Positions 51,594-60,693 of a stretch of 64,000 nt of DNA are shown one piece after another. The notes beneath the pieces are model-generated. The model saw nothing but the letters and a program-made list of their open reading frames with translations, had not been told where the DNA came from and searched no databases. The stretch is from Streptomyces sp. S.PB5. Its GTDB lineage: Bacteria; Actinomycetota; Actinomycetes; Streptomycetales; Streptomycetaceae. The DNA is taken from positions 186,001-250,000 of the forward strand of contig NZ_JAQMWP010000012.1 in assembly GCF_030403745.1 (NCBI RefSeq), in the 5' to 3' direction. Positions within the stretch are counted from its first letter, which is position 1. Each line of letters starts with the position of its first letter. The position numbers were made by a program, and so were the translations under genes.

Positions 51594-52994
51594 TGTTCGG
51601 GGCGTGTCAGGGCTGCCGGGTGAGCCGGGATCGGGGTGGGGCGGCAGTCGTACGGTGAAGCGGGCGCCGCCTTCGGGTGCGCGGCGGTGGGCGGTGATGA
51701 CGGCGCCGAGCCGGCCGGCCAGCCGGTGGGCGATCGCGAGCCCGAGGCCGCTGCCGACGGGACGGACGCCCCGGTAGCGTTCGGTGAGGGTGCCGCGTTC
51801 GAAGGCGACGGCGATGTCGTCGTCGGTGAGGCCGGGGCCGCCGTCGCGGACCTCCAGGACGGCGCCGGGACCTTCCGCGCGCAGGGCCAGGACGAGGGGC
51901 TTTCCGGCGGGTGTGACGCGCAGGGCGTTCTCGGCGAGGCCGTCGATGAGCTGTCGTACCCGGAAGCCGTCGGTGGTGATCGTCAGGGGGACTCCCGGGC
52001 GTTCGAGGCGGAAGTCGACCTCGTGGCGGGCGCACCGGGCCGCCCAGGACTCGGCGGCCTCCGCCAGCAGGGCGTCGAGGTCGGTTTCACTTGTGTCGAG
52101 GCGGAAGTCGTCGGCTTCGAGGCGGGCCAGGGCGAGCAGGTCGCCGACGAAGCGCTCCAGCCGCCCGATCTCGCTGCGCAGGATGCGTCCGGCCTCGGGC
52201 ACCTCGTCGCCGGTGATCACCTCGTCGGCGAGGGCCTCGGCGTAGCCCCGTGCCGTGGTCAGCGGGGTGCGGATCTCATGGGAGACGGAGAGCAGGAAGT
52301 CCCGCTGCCGGCCCTCGCTGTGGGCGAGCGCCGCGTCCAGGGTGTTCAACGCCCCGGCCAGCTCGGCCACTTCGGTGGGCCCCTCGGCGGGCACCGTCAG
52401 CCCGCGCTCGCCCTCGGACAGCCGGTGTGCGGTACGGGCGGCGGAGACGAGCGGCCGGGTCAGGCGCCGGGCGAGCAGCGCGCCGGCGAGGGCGGCACCG
52501 ACAAGACCCAGGACCAGGGGCAGGACAAGGCTGCCGCGCATGCGGCCGGTGGCCTGGTCGACGGCGTCCATCGGCTGGGTGAGCACCAGCCCGCCCCCGG
52601 CAGGGGTGGGGATGCCCTCCACCAGCACCGTCCGGCCGTCGAGGCGTGCGGTGCCGGACACCTCGTGCCCGGCGAGCAGGGCCCGGCGATCGGCGTCGTC
52701 GACGACTGCCGCCGCCGGTCCCGCGACCTCACCGGAGGGACGGACCATGGCGAGCCGGATCTCGTCGGGACCGGCGATGCGCTGCTGCCGGTCCAGCATC
52801 CACGAGGCCAGGGGCGGAGTGCGGGCCAGGACCTGCGCCTGTCGGGAGAGCTGGTCGCGTTCCTGCGCCTCGGCGTTGCTGCGGATGACCCGCCAGGCGA
52901 ACAAGCCGGTCAGGACGACGGCGACCGCGGCCACCGTGGTGGTGAGCAGGACGAGGCTTCCCCTCAGGGAGCCGCGGCGGGCAGCGATCGTCAT
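51585..52994 (-). CDS. Two-component sensor histidine kinase
   Basis: 469 aa, ATG overlapping the regulator stop (ATGA). Topology is one helix at residues 10-32, an extracytoplasmic sensor of about 130 residues, a second helix near 160-180, then HAMP (RRLTRPLVSAARTAHRLSEG). The H-box is LSVSHEIRTPLTTARGYAEA, the N-box GLAENALRVTPAGK, the G1 box RDGGPGLTDDDI and the G2 box GSGLGLAIAHRL. It phosphorylates the OmpR-type regulator encoded just upstream. The signal is unknown; the divergent secreted protein and MMPL genes suggest a cell-envelope cue. Confidence 0.93.
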   Translation of the reverse strand: MTIAARRGSLRGSLVLLTTTVAAVAVVLTGLFAWRVIRSNAEAQERDQLSRQAQVLARTPPLASWMLDRQQRIAGPDEIRLAMVRPSGEVAGPAAAVVDDADRRALLAGHEVSGTARLDGRTVLVEGIPTPAGGGLVLTQPMDAVDQATGRMRGSLVLPLVLGLVGAALAGALLARRLTRPLVSAARTAHRLSEGERGLTVPAEGPTEVAELAGALNTLDAALAHSEGRQRDFLLSVSHEIRTPLTTARGYAEALADEVITGDEVPEAGRILRSEIGRLERFVGDLLALARLEADDFRLDTSETDLDALLAEAAESWAARCARHEVDFRLERPGVPLTITTDGFRVRQLIDGLAENALRVTPAGKPLVLALRAEGPGAVLEVRDGGPGLTDDDIAVAFERGTLTERYRGVRPVGSGLGLAIAHRLAGRLGAVITAHRRAPEGGARFTVRLPPHPDPGSPGSPDTPRTSR

Positions 52995-53683
52995 CGGGCG
53001 GTATCGGCGTCGGTGACGCTGTAGCCGACACCGCGGACGGTGCGGATCGGGCTGGCGTCACCGAGTTTGGCGCGCAGCTGGGAGACGTAGACGTCCATGA
53101 CGCGGGTGTCGCGGTAGCCGGCGTAGCCCCACACCTGCGCGAGCAGCTGCTCGCGCGTGAATACCTGTTCGGGGTGGTGCATGAGGAAGGCGAGCAGGTT
53201 GAACTCGGTGGTGGTCAGCTCCACCGGCTCCTCGTCCACCCTCAGGGTGCGGCGCCCGCTGTCGAGGGTGAGCCGTCCGATCCGGCGCACCGGATCCGTT
53301 CCCGGGCCTGCTGCCCGGCGCAACAGGCTCTTGACGCGGGCGACGAGTTCCTGCGGGGAGAACGGCTTGGTCAGGTAGTCGTCGCCGCCCAGTTCCAGCC
53401 CGAGGATCCGGTCGGTGACCTCGTCCCGGGCGGTGACGAACAGCACGGGCGTCCAGTCCCCTTCCGTGCGCAGCCGCCGGCACAGCTCCATGCCGTCCAT
53501 GCCGGGCAGGGCGATGTCCAGCACGATCGCCACCGGGCGCAGCCGGCGCGCGGCGGCCAGCGCGGCGCCACCGTCGGTCTCGACATGGACGCCGAAGCCC
53601 TCCCGGCTCAGATAGCGCCGCTGGAGGTCGGCGATGTTCCGCTCGTCCTCGACGACCAGGACGAGTCCTTTGCTCTCCGGCAT
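52991..53683 (-). CDS. OmpR/PhoB-type response regulator
   Basis: 230 aa from ATG 53683, GAGGAG upstream. The receiver has the acidic pair VVEDE, the phosphorylation Asp in AIVLDIALPGMDGMEL, Thr in FVTARDE and Lys in YLTKPFSPQE. The C-terminal winged helix has RTLRVDEEPVELTTTEFNLL, then RDTRVMDVYVSQLRAKLG and TVRGVGYSV. It is translationally coupled to the kinase. A divergent secreted-protein gene begins 157 bp away and is a likely target. Confidence 0.94.
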   Translation of the reverse strand: MPESKGLVLVVEDERNIADLQRRYLSREGFGVHVETDGGAALAAARRLRPVAIVLDIALPGMDGMELCRRLRTEGDWTPVLFVTARDEVTDRILGLELGGDDYLTKPFSPQELVARVKSLLRRAAGPGTDPVRRIGRLTLDSGRRTLRVDEEPVELTTTEFNLLAFLMHHPEQVFTREQLLAQVWGYAGYRDTRVMDVYVSQLRAKLGDASPIRTVRGVGYSVTDADTAR

Positions 53684-53840
53684 CCGCTCCTCACCTCCCG
53701 ATCCGGCTCTCGATGCTAGCCAAGCCAGACCCTCTCGATCGTTCGCGCGAGGCGTCCTTACACACCCCGAACATGCGCCGAATCTCCTCCTCGGATCCCT
53801 TCGACACGCTGGGCCGCAGATCGAGCAAGGGGAGGATCTC

Positions 53841-54365
53841 GTGAACCGCTTGACCACCGCGCCGACCCGTCGTACCCGAAGGACGCTGTCGGCCGTCGCC
53901 ATCGCCGCCGTTGCCGTGGCCGGACCGGCCTGGGCTGCATCGTCCGGAAACACCGCAGCCGCCACGACCGGCACGCCCGCGGCGGCGCTCGTCGTGACCG
54001 CCGCCGACACCGGCGGCGCACCGCGCACGCTGCCCGCCTGGGTTCCGCCCCGCCTGCGCGCCGACCTGCGGCAGCTGCGGGGCATGGACCCGCAGCAGCG
54101 TCAGCAGAGGGCGACACAGATCTGGCAGGACGCGCTGGACGGCGACTACGGCGTCCGGGTACAGCTGCGGGCCGAGCGGGCACAGCAGCGCTACCGGCTG
54201 CTGCCGGAGCAACTGCGCGAGGATCTGGGGGAGTTGCGCGGACTGGGCGGAGACGAGCTGCGCGAGCACATCGCGGCCATCCGCGACAAGGCCCTGGACG
54301 GTGATTACGGCGACCAGGTACGGCAGTGGGCCGAGCGCCGCAGCGACGTCTGGCCCTGGGGCTGA
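53841..54365 (+). CDS. Secreted helical repeat protein divergent from the two-component system
   Basis: 174 aa from GTG 53841, preceded by GGGGAGG. The first 33 residues are a Sec signal peptide (RTLSAVAIAAVAVAGPAWAA). The mature part carries two homologous helical units: LRADLRQLRGMDPQQRQQRA with ALDGDYG, and LREDLGELRGLGGDELREHI with ALDGDYG. No catalytic motif is visible. Position suggests it belongs to the regulon of the adjacent response regulator, perhaps as an envelope-stress factor. The next gene begins after four bases. Confidence 0.8.
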   Translation: MNRLTTAPTRRTRRTLSAVAIAAVAVAGPAWAASSGNTAAATTGTPAAALVVTAADTGGAPRTLPAWVPPRLRADLRQLRGMDPQQRQQRATQIWQDALDGDYGVRVQLRAERAQQRYRLLPEQLREDLGELRGLGGDELREHIAAIRDKALDGDYGDQVRQWAERRSDVWPWG

Positions 54366-54368
54366 ACG

Positions 54369-55457
54369 GTGGCATCCCTGAAGGCCGCCCCACCGCCGGC
54401 CGTGTTCGTGCTCGCCCTCGTGCCGGTGGCCGTGGTGTCGCTGGTGGGTGCCGCTCCAGCCGGCACGGATCCGCTGTGCCCCGGGCAGTACGGGCTGGAG
54501 CTGAGCGGCGTGGCCGCCGCTGCCGGGTCCGGGGCCCGCGCCGACGCAGTGGTCGTCGCGGTGCTGGACACCGGTGTCGACCTGGACCATCCCGACCTCG
54601 CCGGCGCCCTGGTCGCGGGCCTGATCGCCGCCCGGGCCGGCATCGGCATCGTCGGCGGCGCCCCTGGCGCGAGGATCATGCCTGTCAGGGTGCTCGGCGC
54701 CGGAGGCACCGGTGATCCCGACGTGATCGCCGACGCCGTGCGCTGGGCCCTCGGCCACGGCGCCGACGTCATCAACCTCTTCCTGGACCACACCGGCCCC
54801 GCAGACCGGCTGCGCAAGGACGGCCCCCTGTCCCGCGCCCTGCGCGAGGTCACGGGCCGGGCGGTGGTCGTGACGGCGGCCGGGAACGAGGACCGGGCCG
54901 AGCGCATCTGCCGGGCCGGCGTCCGCGCCCTCGTCGTCCAGACCGTCGGCCCCGACGGACAGCCGGCCGCGTTCTCCGACGTCGGCGACCCCCGCTCGGT
55001 CGCGGTCCCGGGCGTGGACATCCTCTCCACCGTCCCGCACGGCTACGTCCGCATGTCCGGTACGTCGATGGCGGCGCCCCATGTGGCGGCCCTGGCGGCG
55101 CTGCTGCTCGGCCGCGGAGCCGATGCGGCCACCGTCCGTGAGGTGATCGCCGGCACCCCCGCCCGGCGGGTGACCCATGCCTCGGCGCGGGCCTCATCGA
55201 CGCGCAGGCGGCCCTGGCGGCGCTCGGATCGCCGGCGCCTTCCGACAGCACACCGACCCCACCCGTGCCGAGCGCCGGAACGCAAGCACCCGGCTCAGCA
55301 GGAACGGACCCGGCAGGTTCTGGAAGCGCCGGTCCGGCCGGTCCGGCGGGCGGCGAGCGTCCGGCCGGTGCGGGAGAACCGGAGCCGGTCGGTTCGGGAG
55401 GCGCAGCCCTCCTGGGGCTGCGCCTCGTCACCGCCGCCGGCCTGCTCACGGCCGTAG
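54369..55457 (+). pseudogene. S8 subtilisin-like serine protease, catalytic His block deleted and C terminus frameshifted
   Basis: The frame runs from GTG 54369 with a hydrophobic N terminus. The Asp motif is intact (VAVLDTGVDLDHPDLAG, Asp67), as are the oxyanion Asn (TAAGNED) and Ser motif (MSGTSMAAPHVAAL, Ser233). Between Asp and Ser the usual GHGTHVAG block is missing: LAGAL runs straight into VAGLIAARAGIGIVGGAPGA. Near 55175-55181 the frame slips. The expected continuation (LGAGLIDAQAALAALGS, then a proline-rich linker and the membrane anchor VTAAGLLTAVAVLLRR) lies in the frame that continues into the MMPL gene. Mycosin-like proteases have this anchor. Catalysis is very unlikely. Confidence 0.75.
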
Positions 55458-55570
55458 CCGTGCTGCTGCGCCGCACCCGCAGACGTCCCCGTCCCCATCC
55501 GCAGTCCGTCCTCGCCGACACCCGTGAGCCTCTCCCACGCCCCCATCCGGGCCCAAGCAGAAGCGACACC

Positions 55571-57853
55571 ATGACAACGACGCACCCGACTGTTACGACC
55601 TCCCCACCGCGCCCTCCTGTCGGCCGCTTGCACCGGCTCGGCCGCTGGTGTGCCCGCCGGGCCTGGTGGGTGCTGGGCACCTGGCTGCTGGTGGCGGTGG
55701 CCGCCATCGGTGCCGACCGGGCCTGGGGCGGCACCTTTGACGACGACTTCTCCCTGCCCGGCACCTCCGTGCAGACCGGCGCCGACCTGCTGGATGCGCA
55801 CGGTTCCCGGGAGGTGCGTGGCACGGCCTCCCAGATCGTTTTGCACACGGACAGCGGAACGCTCGACGCACACCGGGACGCGGTCGGCGACACGGTCGCG
55901 CACCTGCGGGAGCTGCCCGAGGTGCTCTCGGTGGCCGACCCGCTGACCACCCCTGGCGCGGTCTCGGCCGACGGCGCCACCGCCATCGTCACCGTCCGTT
56001 TCACGGAGAGCCCGGCCAAGTTCGAGAAGTCTTACCTCGACGCAGTCGACGACGCCGTCCGGCCGCTGCGCACGGGCCATGTCCAGGTCGAATACGGGGG
56101 CCCGCTGGGTCAGTTGGCGCGTCCCGAGGCCGCCGACCGGCTGTCCGAGGGCATCGGTCTGGTCACCGCCGTGGTCGTGCTGCTGGTCGGATTCGGGAGC
56201 ATCGCGGCAGCCGTACTGCCGCTGCTGACCGCCGTCGTCGCCCTGCTCACCGGTATCTCCTTGCTGGGCCTGCTGGCCGCTGCCGTCTCCTTCGGCAACG
56301 CCGCGCCCACCCTGGCGACGATGATGGGGCTGGGCGTCGGCATCGACTACACGCTCTTCCTGGTCACCCGGCACCGCAGGCTGCTGCGGGACATCGGTGA
56401 CGGCGCCGACCCGGCCGAGGCAGCGGGCCGGGCGGTGGCCACCAGCGGACGTGCGGTGATCGTCGCCGCGGCTACCGTGGCCCTCGCACTCGGTGGCCTG
56501 TACGCGTCGGGTGTCGGCTTCATCGGCAGCCTCGGTGCGGCCGCCGGTCTCACCGTGGTGGTCGCCGCCGTCGCCGCCCTCACCCTGGCCCCCGCCCTGC
56601 TGGGCATCGCCGGGCGCCGCATCGACCGCTGGCGGGTGCGTACCCCGGTGGACGAGCCGACCGGGACCGCCGACACCTGGCACCGCTGGGCCGGCACCGT
56701 CGGCCGTCGCCCCTGGCTCTTCCTGGCCGTCGGCATCGTCATGCTGGGCGTCCTGAGCATCCCCACCGCCTCGATGCGGCTCGGCCACATCGACCACGGC
56801 GCCGACCCCACCGACTACACCGACCGCCGCGCCTACGACCTGATCTCCGACGGCTTCGGCCCCGGCACCAACGGCCAGTTCACCGTCGTCGCCGACGTCG
56901 GCGGACAGCGGAACGACATCGAGGAACTCACCGCCTCGCTGCACGACGCGCTGGCGGCGACCCCCGGCGTCGCCCACGCGTCCACCCCCATCGCGACCGA
57001 CGACCAGGCCCTGCTCGTCGCCACCGTCACTCCCGACACCGGCCCCGAGGAGCAGGCCACCTCCGATCTCCTGCACCGACTGGAGGACGACACGCTGCCC
57101 GACGCCCTGGCAGGCACGGGCGCCCACGGCCATGTCACCGGCGTCACGGCCGCCCAGCTCACCTTCCGCGACGTCGTGGCGGACCGGCTACCGGTCATCA
57201 TCGCGGTCGTGGTCGCAGCGGCCTTCCTCCTGCTGCTGACCGTCTTCCGCAGCCTCCTCGTCGCGCTCAAGGCCGCCCTGCTCAACCTGCTGTCCATCGG
57301 TGCCGCCTACGGAGTCGTCGTCGCGGTCTTCCAATGGGGCTGGGGCGGCTCGCTGCTCGGCGTCGACGAACCCGTACCCGTCGAGTCGTACGTCCCGATG
57401 ATGATGTTCGCCATCGTCTTCGGCCTGTCCATGGACTACGAGGTCTTCCTCCTCTCCCGCATCCGCGAGTCCTGGCTGCACACGAAGGACAACCACCTCA
57501 GCGTCGCCACCGGCCTGGCCGGCACCGCCCGCGTCATCACCTGCGCCGCCCTGATCATGACCAGCGTCTTCCTGGCCTTCCTGCTCTCCACCAATGTGGT
57601 GATCAAGATGCTGGCCCTCGGACTGGGCGTCAGCGTCGTCATCGACGCCACCGTCGTCCGGCTCGTCCTGGTGCCCGCCACCATGTACCTGCTGGGCCGG
57701 GGCAACTGGTGGCTGCCGCCCTGGCTGGACCGCCTGCTGCCCCGCCTGGACCCGGAAGGACCGGCGCCTACCGCACCCGATGCGCAGGACACTTCCGGCC
57801 GTGGACGTCCGGAATCCGCAGAGGCCCCGGCCGCAACGGGGGAGCAGCGGTGA
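55571..57853 (+). CDS. MMPL-family (RND-type) membrane transporter
   Basis: 760 aa from ATG 55571. The same frame is open for about 390 bases upstream through the protease tail, and no strong ribosome site marks this ATG. Two halves of six helices each are separated by large extracytoplasmic loops. Each half has an MMPL core: MMGLGVGIDYTLFLVTRHRR and MMMFAIVFGLSMDYEVFLLS, the latter with the conserved Asp-Tyr. Family members export lipids or other envelope compounds using proton force. The DUF2993 gene starts in a GTGA overlap with this stop, so the two are coupled. Confidence 0.9.
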   Translation: MTTTHPTVTTSPPRPPVGRLHRLGRWCARRAWWVLGTWLLVAVAAIGADRAWGGTFDDDFSLPGTSVQTGADLLDAHGSREVRGTASQIVLHTDSGTLDAHRDAVGDTVAHLRELPEVLSVADPLTTPGAVSADGATAIVTVRFTESPAKFEKSYLDAVDDAVRPLRTGHVQVEYGGPLGQLARPEAADRLSEGIGLVTAVVVLLVGFGSIAAAVLPLLTAVVALLTGISLLGLLAAAVSFGNAAPTLATMMGLGVGIDYTLFLVTRHRRLLRDIGDGADPAEAAGRAVATSGRAVIVAAATVALALGGLYASGVGFIGSLGAAAGLTVVVAAVAALTLAPALLGIAGRRIDRWRVRTPVDEPTGTADTWHRWAGTVGRRPWLFLAVGIVMLGVLSIPTASMRLGHIDHGADPTDYTDRRAYDLISDGFGPGTNGQFTVVADVGGQRNDIEELTASLHDALAATPGVAHASTPIATDDQALLVATVTPDTGPEEQATSDLLHRLEDDTLPDALAGTGAHGHVTGVTAAQLTFRDVVADRLPVIIAVVVAAAFLLLLTVFRSLLVALKAALLNLLSIGAAYGVVVAVFQWGWGGSLLGVDEPVPVESYVPMMMFAIVFGLSMDYEVFLLSRIRESWLHTKDNHLSVATGLAGTARVITCAALIMTSVFLAFLLSTNVVIKMLALGLGVSVVIDATVVRLVLVPATMYLLGRGNWWLPPWLDRLLPRLDPEGPAPTAPDAQDTSGRGRPESAEAPAATGEQR

Positions 57854-58572
57854 AACGGTACGTGTTCGACATGTTCCGGCGATATCGCATCGCGTCGATC
57901 ACCGCCGTCGTCCTCGTCGCCCTGCTGCTGATCGTCACCGCCGCCGAACTCACCGCCCGCGGCCTGCTGGAGGGCCGCCTCGCCGCCACGGTCGACCGGA
58001 AACTCGGTCAGGGCAGCGAGGTCGACATCGACGGCGGGCCGGCCCTCCTCGACCTGTTCGAACGCCATCTGGACGCCGTCACCGTCAGCAGCGACCACGC
58101 CACCGTCGGTCGTGTCCCCGACGTGTCCGTCCACGCCCGCCTGGACGACATACGCCTGACCGGCGACCGCTCGGGCACCGTGGCCCGTACCCATGCCGAG
58201 GTCGAGGTGCCCGCCGCCTCCCTGCAGAGCCTGGCGACCGCGCCCAACGGACGGCTTCCGGTCTCCGGTGTCCGTCTCGACGCCCAGGCCGACACCCTCA
58301 CCCTCGTCCTCGGCCAGGGCGGCCTCGGAGAGGCAACCCTCAAGCCCGAACTGCGCAACGGACACCTGAGCCTGCGCCTCGAAGACGCCGAGATCCTCGG
58401 CAAGCCGGCACCCGCCGCGCTCGTCGACCGGATCCAGAAGAACCTGGCCGACCGGACGGACACCGCCTACCCCCTGGGCCTTGAGGCCACCTCGGTCGAC
58501 GTCACCGAGACCGGGCTCGATGTCACCCTCGCGGGAGGGCCGAGCCGGTTCCCGTCGCGAAACGGCGTCTGA
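57850..58572 (+). CDS. DUF2993 (LmeA-like) lipid-associated envelope protein
   Basis: 240 aa from GTG 57850 (GTGA overlap). One N-terminal helix (ITAVVLVALLLIVTAAELTA) anchors it with the domain outside the membrane. The DUF2993 pattern is visible: EGRLAATVDRKLGQGSEVDI, then HLDAVTVSSDHATVGR and ATSVDVTETGLDVTLAGG. The mycobacterial homologue LmeA supports lipoglycan mannan elongation and has a lipid-binding fold. Coupling to an MMPL exporter suggests joint work in envelope lipid handling. A hairpin terminator follows. Confidence 0.85.
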   Translation: MKRYVFDMFRRYRIASITAVVLVALLLIVTAAELTARGLLEGRLAATVDRKLGQGSEVDIDGGPALLDLFERHLDAVTVSSDHATVGRVPDVSVHARLDDIRLTGDRSGTVARTHAEVEVPAASLQSLATAPNGRLPVSGVRLDAQADTLTLVLGQGGLGEATLKPELRNGHLSLRLEDAEILGKPAPAALVDRIQKNLADRTDTAYPLGLEATSVDVTETGLDVTLAGGPSRFPSRNGV

Positions 58573-58867
58573 GCGGGGCGCACACGAGAGCGGCGTGCCG
58601 GTCGCACGACCGGCACGCCGCTGCCGTCGCCGACTTGGCCAACGCCCATGCCCGCCCGGGCATCTCGCAGACGTGGGGCGAGGCCACCGCCGCCGCGGCG
58701 GCACCCACATGGACACCTGCCTCGACAAGCTGCTCGCCGAGACATCCGTGCGGTACAGCAAGCCGGTCGGCAGCGCCGAATCGTCGTGGCTTGTCGATGT
58801 AACGACAAAACTGACCCTCGCCGATAGGCTCGGCAAATCTGTCACTGACAAGCCCATGGGGGGTCTC
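58573..58867. other. Intergenic region upstream of the haloperoxidase-like gene
   Basis: 295 bp with a terminator at the left and no supportable gene. The stretch 58790-58850 is less GC-rich and is the likely promoter area. Confidence 0.5.
58589..58622. terminator. Strong hairpin terminator
   Basis: Arms AGCGGCGTGCCGGTCG and CGACCGGCACGCCGCT are perfectly complementary over 16 bases with CA between them, 17 bp after the DUF2993 stop. Confidence 0.85.
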
Positions 58868-60157
58868 GTGACGCAACGTCAGCTCGCAGGATCATTCAGA
58901 GGGTTACGCCGTATCGCGGTCCTCACCGTACTTGCCCTGACCGTCCCAGCGACGGCCACCACCGCCGAGGCACGCAGCGGCGCAGAGGCCGCCCCGGGCA
59001 ATCCCGTCACCGCCTGGAACATCCACGCCCAGAGCGCCATCTACGACACCGCCAAGCAGTCGCCGACCGCCGGCACCCGCAGCTTCGCCATCGTGCAGGG
59101 CGCCGTGTACGACGCGGTCAACGCCGTCGCCGGCCGCCCGTACGACCCCCTGGTCAGCGCGCCCCGAAGCCGTCCCGGGGACTCCACCGCCGCGGCGGTG
59201 GCCGCGGCCGCCCACGACACGCTGCTGTGGCTCTTCCCCGGGCAGGCCGAGTCGCTGAACGCCCGGTACGACGAGGCGCTGGCCGCGATCCCCGACGGCC
59301 GCGCCGAGGACGGCGGGGTAGCCGTCGGCAGGGCCGCCGCCGCGGCGATGACCGAGAGCCGCCGTGACGACGGCTTCGACCCCACCGCGCCGTGGACCGT
59401 CGGCACCGAGCCGGGCGAATACCGGCCCACCCCGCCCGGCTACGTCAACGCCGGCGCCTGGGTGCCGAACCTGAAGCCGTTCGTCGTCCCCGACGCCGGC
59501 ACCTACCGGGTCAAGCCCCCGCCGGCCCTGACCAGCGCCGCCTGGGCCCGCGCCCTGAACGAGGTCAAGAGCCTCGGCGCGGCCACCAGCACCGTCCGCA
59601 CCCAGAACCAGACGGAGGCGGCGATCTGGTGGGACGACCCCCAGATGGTCGAATGGTCGATCACCCGGCAACTCGCCGGCGCGCACCACCTCAGCAGCCT
59701 CCGGACGGCCCGGCTGCTCGCCATGGTGTACGTGGCCTCCGCCGACACCCTGATCGCCTGCTACAAGGCCAAGGTGCACTGGAGTTTCTGGCGCCCGGTG
59801 ACGGCCATCGCGCTCGCCGACACCGACGGCAACGCGGCCACCGATCCCGACCCGGACTGGACACCGCTGCGGGTCACCGCCCCGTCGCCGGAGTACCCGT
59901 CGGGCCACGCCTGCTTCACCACGGCGGTCATGACGGCCCTGGGGACCTTCTTCGGCCGTGACCACCTCACGTTCGCCGCGTACAGCCCCGCCTCCGGAAC
60001 AACCCGCCACTACGACAGCCTTCAGGCGGCGACAGCCGAACTCCTGGAGGCGCGGATCTGGGCCGGCGTGCATTACCGCTTCGCCTCCGAACACGGGTAC
60101 CGGCTCGGGCTGGCGGTCACCCATGACGTCCTGAACCGCGCCTTCCAGCGACGCTGA
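58868..60157 (+). CDS. Secreted vanadium-dependent haloperoxidase / PAP2-like phosphatase
   Basis: 429 aa from GTG 58868; the ATG at 58856 would add four residues. A Sec signal peptide ends near TTAEA (RRIAVLTVLALTVPATATTA). The vanadate/phosphate site is complete: Lys and Arg in KVHWSFWRPVTAI, PSPEYPSGHACFTTAV with the active His, and RIWAGVHYRFASEHGYRLGL with the last Arg and His. Proteins of this layout use vanadate to oxidise halides or act as acid phosphatases. Which applies cannot be told from sequence. No obvious partner gene is nearby. Confidence 0.88.
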   Translation: MTQRQLAGSFRGLRRIAVLTVLALTVPATATTAEARSGAEAAPGNPVTAWNIHAQSAIYDTAKQSPTAGTRSFAIVQGAVYDAVNAVAGRPYDPLVSAPRSRPGDSTAAAVAAAAHDTLLWLFPGQAESLNARYDEALAAIPDGRAEDGGVAVGRAAAAAMTESRRDDGFDPTAPWTVGTEPGEYRPTPPGYVNAGAWVPNLKPFVVPDAGTYRVKPPPALTSAAWARALNEVKSLGAATSTVRTQNQTEAAIWWDDPQMVEWSITRQLAGAHHLSSLRTARLLAMVYVASADTLIACYKAKVHWSFWRPVTAIALADTDGNAATDPDPDWTPLRVTAPSPEYPSGHACFTTAVMTALGTFFGRDHLTFAAYSPASGTTRHYDSLQAATAELLEARIWAGVHYRFASEHGYRLGLAVTHDVLNRAFQRR

Positions 60158-60693
60158 CGCGGCCGTCCCTTCGAGACCGGTCAGGACCAGCGATGGCCGG
60201 TTCCGCGAAGTGCGGCGTCGCGGGGGAGGGGTTGTGGTGATCGCCTGACGCTGGGCGTGGTCAGGGCCCCCTCCGTGTTCGGGATCGGTCGGACGTCGTC
60301 TCCCTCGAACAGGGCTGTAGCCGAGTTCGTCGGGCCGAAGTCGGTGCCCACCACGGACCCGTGGCCAGGGCTCGGGGCAGGCGGGCACTGTCTGGCGGCC
60401 GGGCGGCCTGGGCGAGCTGTGGGTGTCTCGCCCAGGCCGCGTGTGTGCCACAACTTCCTGGCCCTGCCTGCCACGTGGCGATCCGTATCGCCGATCAGGA
60501 TCAGGAGTGAAGCGCGGGCGGCGCCCCGGGTCGACCCGGAGACCGTGAAGGGCGGTGGAACGGGAGGGGACGGTGAGAGCGGAGACGGCCGACGGATGAC
60601 GGCTCCGCGCCGGTCCCGCCGGCGTCCTGGCCCTCGTACCGGCCGACCGCCGCCGGGAACCACCGCCCGAGTCGCCTCTGCCTGATTCCGGGC
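60158..60693. other. Intergenic region with a DnaK-like scrap
   Basis: 536 bp between convergent genes. Apart from the Hsp70-like fragment at 60250-60355, nothing gene-like was found. Confidence 0.5.
60250..60355 (-). pseudogene. DnaK (Hsp70) N-terminal fragment
   Basis: The reverse strand reads VVGTDFGPTNSATALFEGDD and then VRPIPNTEGALTTPSV, matching the first 35 residues of DnaK (VGIDLGTTNS...IANAEGARTTPSV). The phosphate-loop Thr is Pro here (GPTNS). The homology stops within about 105 bp and no other Hsp70 sequence follows, so it is a relic. Confidence 0.7.
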
